From: Hypomyces perniciosus
Lineage: Eukaryota > Ascomycota > Sordariomycetes > Hypocreales > Hypocreaceae
Direction: 5' to 3'
Length of the DNA: 64,000 nucleotides
Assembly: GCA_008477525.1 (NCBI GenBank)
Contig: SPDT01000007.1
Location: 2,604,001-2,668,000, forward strand
Shown here: positions 1 through 12,581 of the stretch, in pieces
Position numbering within the stretch: position 1 is the stretch's first letter
Layout of the letters: the number at the start of each line of letters is the position of its first letter
Translations under genes and position numbers: made by a program
Notes under the pieces: generated by a model
Databases searched by the model: none
What the model was told of the DNA's origin: nothing
The model's input: the letters and a program-made list of their open reading frames with translations, nothing else

Positions 1-736
1 TAGTCCCCAGAAGGCTGCAGCACCCCCTCTTAACGCTAAATCTGCGAAGTAAAAGCTGCCGTTTTTAACTTTTTACAGCGCAAATTCACCTCACTCGAAA
101 TAAAATTTCGCAAGTAAAATCTCTCACTATCTCACATTTTTATCTTATTATTCCTCTTCAGCTGAGGACCTCAGAACAGTATTTTGGACCGCACGACCCG
201 GATACACATAGAAATAGGATACAATAAATGAGGACTATACCCGGGCCTTAATGTACCTATAGGTAGTGAGTGACTCGACAGTAAAATGATATGTGCGAAG
301 TACACTGCCAGTCAACTGGCCGAAACTTTAGGTTTCCACTTACCAGATATTATTCTGGTAACCTTTCAATAAAGAAAAAAACTCGCTTGCACTCCAAGAT
401 GGGAGAACTGATTTTCCTTCCTTCATTACAAATCAACGCTCTCTTCTCAACAACTGCAATCGTCGAAACTGACAATCTCTTTCATTCAAGACTTCCGTTG
501 AGGCAACGTTTCCTAAAAAGGTAAAGCATCCTAGACCAGTAACGTGATCATTGGGCCTCGTCTAATTTACCTGATTAAACATAGTGGACTAAAGATATAT
601 CCAGAATCCACTTCCCGAAACGTCCATTTTCGTGAGAAAATACGGCAGTCAAGCCGAAGCGCTACCATCCACTGCAGCAGCGAAGAGTCCGAAGAAGGAG
701 AAGAAAACATCGCTTGATACCCATTACTTGCACGCA
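1..736. other. Intergenic region upstream of ADE2
   Basis: I see no convincing gene here. The open frames are short and unrecognised. The right part must hold the ADE2 promoter and 5' leader. The left end may hold the tail of a gene outside the window, but nothing shows this. Confidence 0.5.
271..276 (+). promoter_or_regulatory. TGACTC element in ADE2 promoter
   Basis: The core TGACTC lies about 460 bp before the ADE2 start. In yeast, Bas1 and Gcn4 act on ADE promoters through TGACTC, and the Aspergillus Gcn4 homologue CpcA binds a related site. A six-base word can occur by chance, so this is a weak call based on motif and context only. Confidence 0.3.
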
Positions 737-2664
737 ATGGCAAAGAAACCAGTGATTGGCCTTCTGGGCTCCGGGCAGCTGGGGCGAATGCTTCAGGAAC
801 AAGCCGCACTTCTCGGAGTCGAGATTGTGGTGCTGGGCGAGGCCGGCAGCCCTACGACGCAGATAAACCAAAACGACAAGCATGTCACGGGCTCATTCAA
901 TGATGCGGACAAAATTCGTGAGCTCGCCAGGCGCTGCGATATTCTTACAGTCGAGATTGAGCATGTCGATACCGAGGTCCTTGAGGAGATTGCAACCAAG
1001 GGCGTTGAGGTCGACGGTCAGATGAAGAAAGTACCCGTGCATCCATCATGGGAAACCCTGCGTCTGATCCAGGACAAGTACCTTCAAAAGGAGCATTTTG
1101 GAAAGGCAGGCTTGCCCATTGCACCGCAGGTGGCTATCGAATCGGGGGCATCTATCCTGGGCTCCCTCGAGAAGGCTGGCGAGACTTTTGGCTTCCCATT
1201 CATGCTGAAGGCTCGAAAAGGATCCTATGATGGCCGCGGCAACTTCAAAGTAAGCGGGCCAGAGGACTTTGCCGAGGCCATCGGGACTATGGGAAAGCTG
1301 TCTCTTTATGCTGAGAAGTTTCAGCCCTTTAAACATGAGCTGGCCGTCATGGTTATAAGAACAGAGGATGACGAGGGTAGGCTCCGGGACGTCTTTGCTT
1401 ACCCGGCAGTTGAGACGATCCATGAGGACAGCATATGCACCAAGGTGTTTTATCCTCCGCGACAAGTGACAGCAGCTGTATGCGAGGCGGCAAGAAAGGT
1501 TGCTTCTGATGTTATTCGGACGGTAAAGGGGAGGGGTGTCTTTGCTGTTGAGATGTTCCTCTTGGAGAATGGTACGTTCTCTGTAAATGGTCCCAATTGA
1601 GATACTAATAATCCGACAGACGAGCTGGTGATTAATGAGGTTGCCCCAAGACCGTAAGTAACGCATGAATGTTAACTCCCAATCAACTACTCATCGTCTC
1701 TGTTAGTCACAACTCTGGCCACTACACCATCGAAGCTGTGCCATCGATGTCTCAGTATCGGGCACAGCTTTGTTCTATCCTCGACATCGTCCCTCCTTCT
1801 ATTAAATTGCAGCCTCGGGTGTCCGGCGCGATTATGCTGAACATTTTAGGAGGTGCTCAGGAGGACTCCCATGACTCGCTGGTCCATCTGACCCATTCAC
1901 TCTACAACGATGACATGGATATCTTCCTGCACTTGTACGGAAAATCATCCAAGCCTAGCCGTAAGATCGGACACATCACCGTCACCTCCTACTCCCCAGA
2001 GGCAAATATTGAACAGCTGGCAACCCCTCTGATCAAAGAGGTCGACCGAATCCGCCAGGACCGTATCGATGCCAAGTCAGCGCAATTGCGTCCTGGCGCC
2101 CCTGCGACCTCCCAGCCACCCGTCACTCTCCCGGCCTCTTCTCGCAACACGGAGAGCCCTCTGGTAGTCGTAACCATGGGGTCTGACTCAGACCTTCCCG
2201 TGCTCAAAGGCGCCTTTGAAGTTCTCGAGCGCTTCCGTGTCCCCTACGACTTCACCATCACCTCTGCCCACCGGACGCCGGAACTGATGAGCGATCTGGC
2301 CAAGTCCGCTGCTGACCGTGGTATCCGCGTTCTCATTGCGGCGGCTGGTGGTGCAGCCGCGCTCCCTGGCATGCTTGCCTCTGAGACGACTGTGCCGGTC
2401 ATCGGCGTGCCTGTCAAGGCGACGCATCTTGATGGGCAGGACAGTCTCTTGAGCATTGTGCAGATGCCGCGCGGTTGCCCCGTCGCAACGGTGGGTATTA
2501 ACAACTCAACCAATGCAGGCATGTTGGCGGTTCGCATCTTGGGATCTAGTGATGCAGGATATAGGCAGGCAATGGCGGACTACATGAGAACCATGTGTGA
2601 GGAGGTTGAGGCTAAAGCCACGAGGTTGAAGGAGATTGGATGGAAAGCGTACTTAGAAAAGTAG
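737..2664 (+). CDS. ADE2: Phosphoribosylaminoimidazole carboxylase (AIR carboxylase)
   Basis: Converts 5-aminoimidazole ribotide to its carboxylated form in de novo purine synthesis. The gene is join(737..1571,1620..1653,1707..2664), 608 residues. Introns of 48 and 53 bp have GT-AG ends and restore the frame exactly across the tiny middle exon (DELVINEVAPRP, then HNSGHYT). The N-terminal two thirds is a PurK/ATP-grasp domain beginning GLLGSGQLGRM. The C-terminal part, from about residue 441, is a PurE domain with TMGSDSDLPVL, SAHRTPE and the glycine-rich AAGGAAALPGML. This PurK-PurE fusion is the usual fungal form, slightly longer than the roughly 570-residue yeast protein. The frame is open back to 632, but the first ATG is at 737, directly before the conserved PurK start. 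No disabling change is seen. Confidence 0.95.
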
Positions 2665-3581
2665 ACGTTCAACTTATACATTAGATTCCGTTATCCATAG
2701 CCATCCTGAATGATACCCAACCGCAAAGAGCTAATCGAAGTAGAGTAAGCAGTAGTACTACACCTACCTGTATATTATGAGTGAGTGCTGATCGTTATTT
2801 AGAGAAGACTTCTGTTGGCATTGTTGATACGAATCAAAATAAACACTCCGTATACGAAGTACGAAAACGTGAAACAACAATAAGCGCAACCCTGGTAGAA
2901 ATTGCGGCTATACGGGAGGTGAAAGATGATCCAGGATGGCAGTTGGAGTATTAGTATTACTAGTAGTACGGAGTATATAGTACTCTGGCAGTTGAGCTGA
3001 CCCGAGGGACCAAGAGCCGCCATAAAGCGCACTGACACACCCCACCCAGCCACTGAACCCACTGATGAAAGGGGGGTCCCCTGCTGTTCGTTCTAACTTC
3101 TGGCGGGCTTCCAGTTCAATGCTCTCTGTTCACCCACCACCAGGACGGAAGCTGATAAAGCTTCCGAGCCGGACTCTAACACCCGACCTCCTGCATACAC
3201 TCCCACCAGCAGAGCTGGATTTAATAGCCCACGTCTGGGTGAACGACAGCATCGCGTCCATCCTTAGGCAGCGGTCGACTGGACTCGACGCTTTCAGGCC
3301 CGACCGTAGACGAAGGCACCAGAGAGAGTGAGAGAGCTGCGTTCCAGTTCGTGTCCATGTCTTGCCTTGTTCGACAAGCCCAGTCTCGTGGCCCGAATAA
3401 CAGACAATATCGCGACGCTAGACGCTTCTAATCCTCAACACCCGCACCGTTCTCTGCCGGCGGCATCTGCATCTGCCATTGCTACCAGCCCTGGACCCCC
3501 TCGACCGTCCCCGAGTCCGAGAGCACTGCTCGTCGATCGTCTCCTTGAAGCGGGCTTCTCCCCGCGCCGTTGCTGTCGACA
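2665..3581. other. Intergenic region ADE2-bckA
   Basis: Holds the ADE2 terminator region and the bckA promoter and 5' leader. Around 2948-2985 there is a run of TAGT/CTAGTA repeats with a TACGGAGTA word. The stretch 3300-3580 is C-rich with several open frames, probably a long 5' leader. No additional gene is supported. Confidence 0.5.
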
Positions 3582-6500
3582 ATGTATCAGGGCAGCCAAA
3601 GACATGTCTCGGGCAACGATCCCACAAGGCCCTTCCAAGTGCCTCCTCCTCCGCCCATGTCTCCTCCCATGACCGGACCTCAGATGGCCAACATGATGGG
3701 TCTGCCGCCTCCGCCGCCCCTCCGATATCCCCCCGTGCCTGGCGCCGCACCGGCCGTCATGATCCCACCACCACCAGGTCCTCCCCCGGGAGGGATGGTG
3801 CAGCCGCAGTCGTGGCATGGAAACTATGGACGCATGTATGACGGCCGCCCGAGCTTCAGCCTGCCGCCGCCGCCGCCGTCGACCAACCAGCACCAGCCAT
3901 ACAACCCTACAAAGTTCCACCACCACGCAATGCATGCAGGGCAAGCAATGGCTATGCCACCTCCACCCCGTCCCAGCGAAGCAATGAGCGCAACGTATAT
4001 ACCGACCGGCGAGACCTATGGCGAGGGCGTGGGCATCCCGGCGTTTGGTCGAGAGGAGACGACTGGCTCTCAGAACTCATGGCAGGTTGTGACCCCTCAG
4101 AGTGGGATGGAGACGAATACCACTAGCTCTCAGAACTCATGGCAGGTTGTGACCCCCCAGAGCGGGACGGAGACGAATACCACGACCCCGATGGATGAGA
4201 GGGACCGGATGCATCTGGTAGGGAACCAAGCGAGAGGGCTATCGAATGCATCTAGTGCGACAACGGCCAGCGTACCAAGCACAATACCTCCCGAGATCGC
4301 TGCTCAATGGACTCCGGACAAGGTTTTGATATGGTTGGCCCAGAACCAATTCTCCAAGGATTGGCAAGAAACTTTCAAGGCGCTGAATCTCTATGGTACT
4401 CAGTTTTTGGAACTGGGCAGTGCTCACGGTGGTCGTGGCAACTTTGGCATGATGCATCAGAAGGTGTACCCTCGTCTGGCGCAAGAGTGCACAGATAGTG
4501 GGACTGGATGGGACCAAGCCAGGGAAAGAGAGGAGGGAAAGCGCATGCGACGGTTGATCCGAAGCATTGTCACCGGCAGGCCGGTTGAAGCTTCCAAGGC
4601 AGTCCCCAGCCATGGCCGTAAGGAGTCGTTTACTGCAGGGCAAGGAGGGAACCTGCCAAGTGCCGGAACGGATACGGCAGATTCACCAATTGTAAGTTTG
4701 TTATCCGCCACGGCTGAAATCGGCGTACGAGGTAGACATGGCTTGCTGATTGGTGACAGGCATTGCACAATGTGGGTTCGGCACTTGCTGTGAGGAGGTT
4801 CTCTCAGACTAGGTCAACCACCATGCCGAATCTGATCAGCGGTACCATGAGCTCAGATGCGAGCCACCGGACAGTACTGAAGAATTTGGAGATTGATGGT
4901 GGACGTCGTCAGAGCCCAACCGCTAATGAACGATGTGTCCGCTCCGACAGTCCTAACGGCAGCCCTGGTCCCCAGCAAGTGCTCTTTCATTCCGCTACAA
5001 CCCCCATTCTATCGTCATCACCTAGCTCAGTCACAAAATTTGGGCACCGCTCAAGAAACAGCACGGACTCGGCTTCATCAAATGCTGCTATTTATGGATC
5101 CGGAGTCCCCCTTGAGGCAACCACGCTGATGGGGAGGGGAATGCCTTTGGCAGAAGTGATGTCACCTACAAGGAGTCAGGATGGTTGCTCTAAGCAGTCT
5201 CCCCTGAATCCTGGTGAAAGATCCGCTGGATCGGATGCTCCGTCGTCGGCAAAAGACTCAAAAAGCTTCCTCAGTTTCTTATCGAGGAAAAAGAGACAAC
5301 AAGTGGATGGCGCCTACCCTTCACCAGACGACCTTGACTCTCCAACTTCTCCAGCAGCACTCCCTAAACATCTTTCATTGCTAGGGATCCATGGATCAAA
5401 TGCAAGTGATACCCACCTAGATCGATCTGATCTTGTCTCGCAGCAGAAAACAAGACGAGTGAATCCAGTGAGGATGTATGTCTTGGCTACCATGGATTTT
5501 TGGAACTACCGAATGTGTGACATCACCGAGGCCGAGACCGCGGCAGAAATTCGCCAGGCCATCTGTCTAAACCTTGGTCTGGCTGATTTCGAAAATTCAC
5601 TAATCTTTACTACTGAGTTAGGCCAGTTCGAGCATATTGAGCCTTTAGATGACCAGAAGCTCTTAACAAACAAGCGGGTTAGGGCAGACTCCGCAGGAAC
5701 TCTGAAGTTCTTTGTGATATCGCGAGATCTCGTATCCCCGAGCTTGAATAGTGGGGTGTTAACCTCGTTGTCTCCCGGATTACTTCCTCCTGGCATGGAC
5801 GAAGAAGCGTATGCGCGTCTCAACGGCCGCCAGAGATCTAGCTCTTCTCCACCTACGTCTAGGTCCAACACGTTGATAGGAGAAAAAGCGGATGACAAGG
5901 TGTTGGCCCAGGAAGCGATCGAGTACAGAGCTGAGATTGAGAGGAAGCAACGCGAGTATCTTGCAAAGAGAAAGCAGGCTACTAAGAAAGGAAGTCCGAC
6001 GGCGCCCGAGGCAGTTGCAGGCTTTGGCATTGTGGGTAGGAATGTGGACTTTGATCAGCCTCGGAACTCGCCATATGAGGATAAAAAGCCTGATCATCTC
6101 TTCCCCCAGAGACGACCTCCAGCGCCACCGAGTGATCCTTCCGCGACACTAATCAAGGCGAATTCCCTGAGCAGGAAACCGGGACATGGTGGGCGGCATT
6201 CGAATGGTAGTGTGGAAGGATATCCTACCTCTCGATATCCATTGTCGTCTACAATCCCGGAAGTTGAAACGACAGAGGACTCTAAGAAGAGCAAACTTGG
6301 TGCGCCATCCGCAGGCGGTTTTATCGGTGCGGCATTGGTAGGCATGGGGAGAAACTTGGGAGCCATTGGGCAATCATCAGCCAACGGACTCCGAGGAATG
6401 TCTCCGCACAGGACTGCATCACAGCCAATTGCAACTAGCAACAGCACACAGCAGCTAGGTAAGAAAGCCATGTCTACCGTCAACTTTGGTGAACCCGGCT

Positions 6501-8712
6501 CGGGTAGATTGAGTCCTAGAACCGGCTCACCCAGGACTCTGACATGGAGTCCCGGGAACATGCCTTTCGTTGTTCCGGACTATTCTCCCGCTGGGTCGCC
6601 ATTGTTGACGGCCAAGAAGCCAGACAGTCGAACAATTACTAAAATGAACCAAGTAGGGCAACGGCCGCCGTCGCCGGTAGAGCTTAGCCCCGGTTCGAGT
6701 CGGCCAAAGGTGGCCAACCCCTCGTCTCCTCCAGCAAACCCCAAGTCACCCGGGCCAGACTTGGACTTCCAAGACACGGATGTTCAGTTTACCCAGGCAT
6801 CACCAGCTCAACAGTCGCAGTCATCATCACAGAGTCGGCCAGGGCAGGCCAACGACAGTGATGACGACTCAGATGACGGACTGTTTGCTATTCCACTAGC
6901 TGGTAGGGGTAAAGGAAAAGTAAATGCCGCGGGTGATGATGGGCGGGGAGGTCATATGCAGAGGCCCAGCTTGACCGTGAACACCTCACGCTCTAAGAAA
7001 ACGTTATCAGTATCTTTTACCTCACCCCAATCCCTGGCGAGCGCGGCCGCTGGAGACAACGCCGATGACGCCAGAGTAGGGAACGGCGCTCGCAGGACTC
7101 CTGGAACACCTGGATCAGAGACCTGGGAGTCTGACAAAGAAGGCAAGCTCAGTCGCCGCAAGTCATTCATCGAGAAGGATGTGTGGGCAAATCGACCTCC
7201 AACCGATGATTTGCTCAACAATCTTGACGATTTCTTCCCCAACTATGATCTAGACGAGCCAGTTCTTGAGGATAGCGTCCCGGCGGAAGTCACAACATCA
7301 CCAATTGCAGAGGTAGAAGAGACGCCCAATCATGCCGCCCCGTCTAGTTCTGTCGCTCCTCCCCCCGTTCCGTACCAAGATACCATCAATCCTCCAGCGG
7401 CTATTCCAGCTTCAAGTCGGGCGTCGCTGTACGATAGTGGGGATACCCTGGGCTCGGACGAATCAACGCTGAAGGCATTGGAGCGCTCTGCATCTGTCCA
7501 GACAACGGCACAGAGGAGCATCCGGCGATCCGGCGGGCTTGGACGCATGAAGTCCATCCGTGAAGTTGCTCGGGGTGCTCACGAGGCCAACAAGCGATTT
7601 ACCCACGCGCCGCAAAATACAGGAAATGCTTCGGGCATCATGCGTCGCAAGAGCACCAAGATGTTCAACGCCAAGATTATTCAGATGCGGCCTGATCAAC
7701 GTGGCAGTATGGCTATGCCACAAATCCCGCAAGATACGCTACCCAAGCGACAGACAACATTTAGATGGTTTAAGGGTCAACTTATCGGCAAGGGCACCTA
7801 CGGTCGTGTGTATCTCGGTATGAATGCCACCACGGGTGAATTCTTGGCAGTAAAAGAGGTCGAAATCAACCATAAAGCTGCGGGTGGAGACAAGACCAAG
7901 ATAAAAGAGCTTGTGGCCGCATTGGACCATGAAATCGATACCATGCAGCATCTTGACCATGTCAACATTGTGCAGTACCTGGGATGTGAGCGGAAAGAAA
8001 CCAGTATCAGCATCTTCCTGGAATATATCCCCGGTGGTAGCATTGGATCATGCCTGCGAAAGCACGGTAAATTTGAGGAACCAGTGGTATCATCGCTCAC
8101 GCGGCAGACATTATCGGGGCTGGCATACTTGCACCGCGAAGGAATTCTACACAGGGACCTCAAGGCTGACAACATTTTGTTGGACCTGGATGGGACATGC
8201 AAGATCAGCGACTTTGGTATTTCCAAGAAAACCGATAATATCTATGGAAACGATAAGACGAACAACATGCAGGGCTCCGTATTCTGGATGGCACCGGAGG
8301 TAATTCGGTCACAAGGAGAGGGTTATAGTGCCAAGGTTGATATTTGGAGTTTGGGATGTGTGGTGTTGGAAATGTTTGCAGGACGCCGACCATGGAGCAA
8401 GGAGGAAGCTGTCGGTGCCATCTACAAAATCGCAAATGGAGAGACGCCGCCAATTCCTGAAGATATTCAGGAGACCATTGGGCCACTGGCAGTTGCGTTT
8501 ATGATGGATTGCTTCCAAGTGTACGTACCGAGGTCTCCGCGTGGTGTTTTTGACTGAGATTTGATGCTAATGAGCGACACAGGAACCCATTTGACCGTCC
8601 AACAGCAGATGTGTTGCTCTCCCAGCATCCATTCTGTGACTTGGATCCGGGCTATAACTTCTGCGATACAGTTCTGTATAAGAAGATTAAGGAGACATAC
8701 AAGGCGACATGA
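3582..8712 (+). CDS. bckA: MAP kinase kinase kinase of the cell-wall integrity pathway (BCK1/BckA type)
   Basis: Predicted to phosphorylate the MAPKK (Mkk1/2 type) downstream of protein kinase C in cell-wall integrity signalling. Gene model join(3582..4691,4760..8520,8583..8712), 1666 residues, with introns of 68 and 62 bp. The last intron splits the kinase domain (DCFQV then NPFDRPTADVLLSQHPF). Order of parts: proline-rich N-terminus (PPPPP runs); a SAM-like helical region at about 241-305 (WTPDKVLIWLAQ); a RA/ubiquitin-like region at about 603-690; a long low-complexity Ser/Pro linker; and the kinase at about 1370-1645. The kinase has the glycine loop GKGTYGRVYLG, LAVKEVE, HRDLKADN, DFG and the substrate-loop end WMAPE. 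Overall length and kinase sequence (NIVQYLGCE, LEYIPGGSIGS) fit BCK1 rather than the shorter STE11/SteC. The ATG at 3582 is the first in a frame that opens at 3570. Confidence 0.93.
4065..4184 (+). repeat. Two-copy 60-bp tandem repeat inside bckA
   Basis: Units 4065-4124 and 4125-4184 differ at only a few bases and encode a 20-residue block twice (SQNSWQVVTPQSG core, ending ETNTT). The frame is kept, so it lengthens the disordered region before the SAM-like domain. Confidence 0.9.
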
Positions 8713-9371
8713 GGTCCATGATAGGTAGCGAAGAGATGGGATCATATTGGCTGAGTGCTTTTGAGAACATATAGTGAGCTTGGCGCGACGTCTATAAAGA
8801 AGTGAGGGCGATTCTCAATGGACTTGACTTGCGGAATTAGGATGGGAGATGTGGTGTTTGCTTTTTTTTCTTTTCTGGAAGGCATAATCTACACAGCGTG
8901 GCGGGATAAATGATTCGGTAGAGACGGTATAATGTTTTCGTTTTTTGGGAGGGACTGAAGACAGGGAGTTGAGCGTCTCAGACGTTAGTCCCAAGACATG
9001 ATGAATGTTTTTTTTTTGGTGTGATTTAAAGCGTGGTTTGTGTTGTGTGAACAGGAGGTATTTCAAGAGGATAGTATCAGTTTGAGGGAAACAAGGAGTT
9101 GAGTAAGGCGGCTGATTAGTAACCATTGATAATGAACATTGAGTCTGTGTTTAGTAGTACTGGCAGAGAACGGAGAGCCAGAATACTGCGAAGTACTATC
9201 GAGCAACTCAATAGTAATTAATACGAGGTGGTGTCCGAACCAGAAGTACGCCACAGAAGTGCCGAGGGCTTCTACCGCGTTTTCTATCAACTAACCAACA
9301 CGAGATTTGCCATGGGAATACTACTAGTAGTAGTACTATAATACGAGTGGGATTACTACTACTACTCGTAT
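8713..9371. other. Intergenic region bckA to transposon island
   Basis: Contains the bckA 3' end with T-rich tracts (8860-8880, 9005-9020). Close to the island there is a CTACTAGTAGTAG-type palindromic microsatellite at 9318-9340 and an inverted repeat ending at the TA insertion site. No gene is seen. Confidence 0.5.
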
Positions 9372-9373
9372 TA

Positions 9374-9469
9374 CTTGGGGGGCCGCAAAATTGGCCATTC
9401 CCCGTGCCTCCTCCGTAAGCACGGGGGGGTACGCTGAGTTAGAAAAGGACCATTGATTTAGAAAAACAA
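9374..9469 (+). repeat. Left terminal inverted repeat of the outermost element
   Basis: 96 bp, pairs with 41773-41869 in opposite orientation. It contains the G/C-rich end GGGGGGCCGC and an AGAAAAGGACCATTGATT stretch shared by both ends. Differences are a few transitions and a one-base indel in the G run. Confidence 0.9.
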
Positions 9470-9821
9470 GGTACTTTGAGTATACGCTAATTCTTAGTGC
9501 AATCAAAGTAGATTCATTTTAATTATAACCTCGCAATCTTTATAAATAGTGGATCTAAACTGCGATATAAATTACAATATTTAATTATTGCAATAATTAA
9601 AATTAACGATTCCTATAATATTTTATAGTTCCTTTATTATTTTAATATTAAATTTATCTTTATAATTAATTTACTTTAATTTATATTATTTTTAATATAT
9701 AATATAGTATTATATTGTTAGATTTAAGAATGTAAGGGTTAAAGTTATTAGAGATATACAAAAAAAACATATTTACTTAGATTTCTATAGTGCTTACTAT
9801 AAAAATAAAAGTATTAAAATT

Positions 9822-10085
9822 TATAACAGAGCACGGTATAGCTATATAGAGTATAGAGAGATAGGAAACGAAGCTTGATTCTATAAAAGAGAATATGCTA
9901 TAGTAGCCTCGCTATATATATATATAGCTAACATAAAGAAAAAGCTATATATAGGCGCTGTAAGCGTCTGTATAGTCTGATATATTGCTTACGCGATATA
10001 TATATTAGCTTATATCTACTTTGTAAGCAGATAAAAGCTCCTTAACGCTAACAAGCAGTAAGGCCTTGGCCTACTTAACCTAATA
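9822..10085 (-). repeat. 3' LTR of A-outer
   Basis: 264 bp. Terminal TG..CA has become TA..TA by G-to-A and C-to-T changes. Same family as 12582-12847, 38377-38640 and 41506-41769. Confidence 0.9.
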
Positions 10086-12581
10086 TACCCCCCAGTTAAT
10101 AAAGCTATTCCTAGTGCTTTATTAACTACTATCCTAGTTTATCTATAGTATTAACTGACTAGCTGCGCTTTTAAAGCCTTTTTTACTTAATTAGAAGCTC
10201 TTTATTATAAATATACATTAATATTCTATTATAAAGGTAAAAGAAATATAAGCGCTATAGCTATTATTAATCTATAATAATAGAAAGTTAAATAATAAAG
10301 CTCTTTAAGTAAATAAATTAGTTTTAAATTGCTAAAATAGGCATATTAACTGCCCCTTAGCCCTATTCCTCACTCTTTTTCTTTAATTATTAATATTATT
10401 ATTATTAACATTAATAATAATATTAATATTAACAGTAATATAGCCCCTACTATAAATATTACACTTCCAACTAATTCCCTTTATGCTATATATTTATTAG
10501 CTAATAGCGAAATTATAAAAGAAAAATACTTTATTAATAAAGTATAGTTATAGTTGCCCTTTAAAGGTAGTTTATTGCGATATTGGTCGCTTAGCTGGCT
10601 AAGCGGCTATATTTACTACTACTCTTACTTTTACGCCAGCTAATTTAACTACTCCTATTTCTGCCTTAGCCTTAGCGCTAGTCTTTATTACTACTCCTAC
10701 CCTAGCCTTTACCCTTATTACTACTGCTGCTACTTTAATAGCTGCTCTAATAGTTACTCCTGCTATAGCTGCTTTTACTTTTACTTTTACTTTATTACGG
10801 GTAACTGGCATACCCAACGCACCTGCTTTTTTTTCTTTTAGCTTACCTGAGAAAGGGTGGCCGCTTATTTAAGCAGCTACTGGATTAGGAAAGTATAGGA
10901 GTATAAAGATATATAGATAGACCTAGTTTAATAAAGAGCAACCTTCTTCCCCCTTTAATATATAACCCCACCTATAAAAATATAGCCGCTAAGGCGTATA
11001 AAGGTAACTGTTAATTGCTTTTAGCTACTAGTATTATAATTAAATAATCTGCAGTATCTTTTAATCCTTATATTACTTAATCGCCGCTTTATGGTTCTAT
11101 TAGGAGCGCGGTTCCTGCACTTAATACTAGTTATTATATGTGGGTGTATATGTATTGTATATATGTTTTAGAGTGCCAATTCCCCCTCGATAAACTACTA
11201 CTGCCGCTGCCTTTACTACTATACTATTATCCCCTTTTTATAAAGGTTATTTAAAGTTAGTAATTGCTAGTAAAAGAGACTTTTTTTAGTATATTTCTAT
11301 TGCCTGCTTTTAGCAGTATACTATTTATTTTAATAGTAATTATTAATATACTCTTTAATAAACTTTTTGTTAATTTACTTACATTATTTTATTTAATTAT
11401 ATACCTTATAGTTATTTAATATTTATATTAATTATATATTAGCTTTTTTAAACTATAAGTAAAGATAATAACTAGGTAAATATACTATTTTTTTTTATAT
11501 ATTTATAAGCTTATATAATTAAATAGTAATTTAATATAAAAAGGCATTATACTTTTAATTTAATTTATTAAAAGAGAAGGATTTAGTATACCTTAAAAAA
11601 GCTACTACTTTAGGCAGTAATAATAATAATGCCTTTTATATATAAATATATAAAGGCTAGAAAGCTTTTAAAAAATAATTATTGCAGTAATAGAATATAC
11701 CTTTTATAGTAAACGGCCTATAAGCTAAAGTTAACTAATTTCTTATATTTTTATATATTTTACTTTAATAACTATATATCTACTAAATTTAATAATACTT
11801 TAAAGTATTTAAAGTACTATTAAGGAAAGGCTTAATAAGCCTATTAATAAATATAAAGTTAATAGAAAAATAAAAGATTATAAATAATCTTTTTTAATAC
11901 TTTTATTAAAGCTATATATTTTATATATTAATATAATATAGGCAAATATTAATTTATATACTTTCTTTAATTATAAGGTATATAGTTAATTAATTATTAT
12001 AATTAATATTTTAATTAGCGCTAAGCTTAAATTTTATTTTTTAAAAAAGGTAATATAAACTTATAGCCTTTTTTATTATTTAAGTAAAGGTAAATAGTTT
12101 AGCTTTTATTATAAATATATTAATAGTGCTTTAATGTATTATATTTTATAAAATAAAGCTTAAGAAAAGTATAATAAAATACTTTTAAAATAATCTTTAA
12201 ATATTTATATTATTAGTAAAAGAAGTATTGCTTAAAGTAGTTAAAACTTATATTTCTCTTTTCCTTTTATATTAAAAAGCTAAAAAACGCTATATATATA
12301 AATAATAGATTAGCTAGTTAACTGCTTTAAGGTATTTTTTACTAGAGTTAGTTAAAAACTATAATAAAGTTAAGGCGCTATATATTATATTAAGCTTTAT
12401 TATAATAGCTATATAAAGTATTAATTTTACTTTCTTTTAATATATTTTAATAATTACTTTTAAAGTTTATAATATATTCTTTTTAAGCTTTATAATAGGT
12501 ATTAAAATTATTAAAAGCTATATTCCTTTATTAAATTTAAATTATTTTGTAATTTTCTTAAAATAAGTTTTATAGGAAAGG
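10086..12581 (-). pseudogene. A-outer RT/RNase H side remnant
   Basis: Read on the minus strand, 12580 downward matches A-inner from about 36262 onward (copia reverse transcriptase end and RNase H), with transitions throughout. The piece is about 380 bp longer than the matching part of A-inner, the excess lying around 10860-11250. Frames are destroyed. Confidence 0.65.
10440..10860 (+). pseudogene. RIP-mutated relic of the antisense cargo gene in A-outer
   Basis: The sequence aligns to the start of the GC-rich antisense gene of A-inner (38014 downward) in the same place relative to the 3' LTR. The difference is massive G-to-A and C-to-T change: the ATG is ATA (10440-10442) and the GTAAGT donor is ATAAAT. 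The TTAGCTAA acceptor region and the repeats upstream of the start are still recognisable. The downstream Cys-rich part could not be aligned. It is non-functional. Confidence 0.6.

Noticed and set aside
3328..3672. 114-codon frame before bckA
   Set aside because: Overlaps the bckA start in another frame. Its Ser/Pro/Arg-rich composition is typical of C-rich leader DNA.
10599..10817. Minus-strand 72-codon frame rich in Val, Lys and Ala
   Set aside because: It is the shadow of the mutated repeat part of the antisense cargo relic. It has no conserved domain and exists because the repeat has period three.
12577..12581. AAAGG/AGATA as target duplication of A-inner
   Set aside because: The pair needs transversions to match, unlike the other layers. 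The deletion in the outer copy explains the missing TSD.
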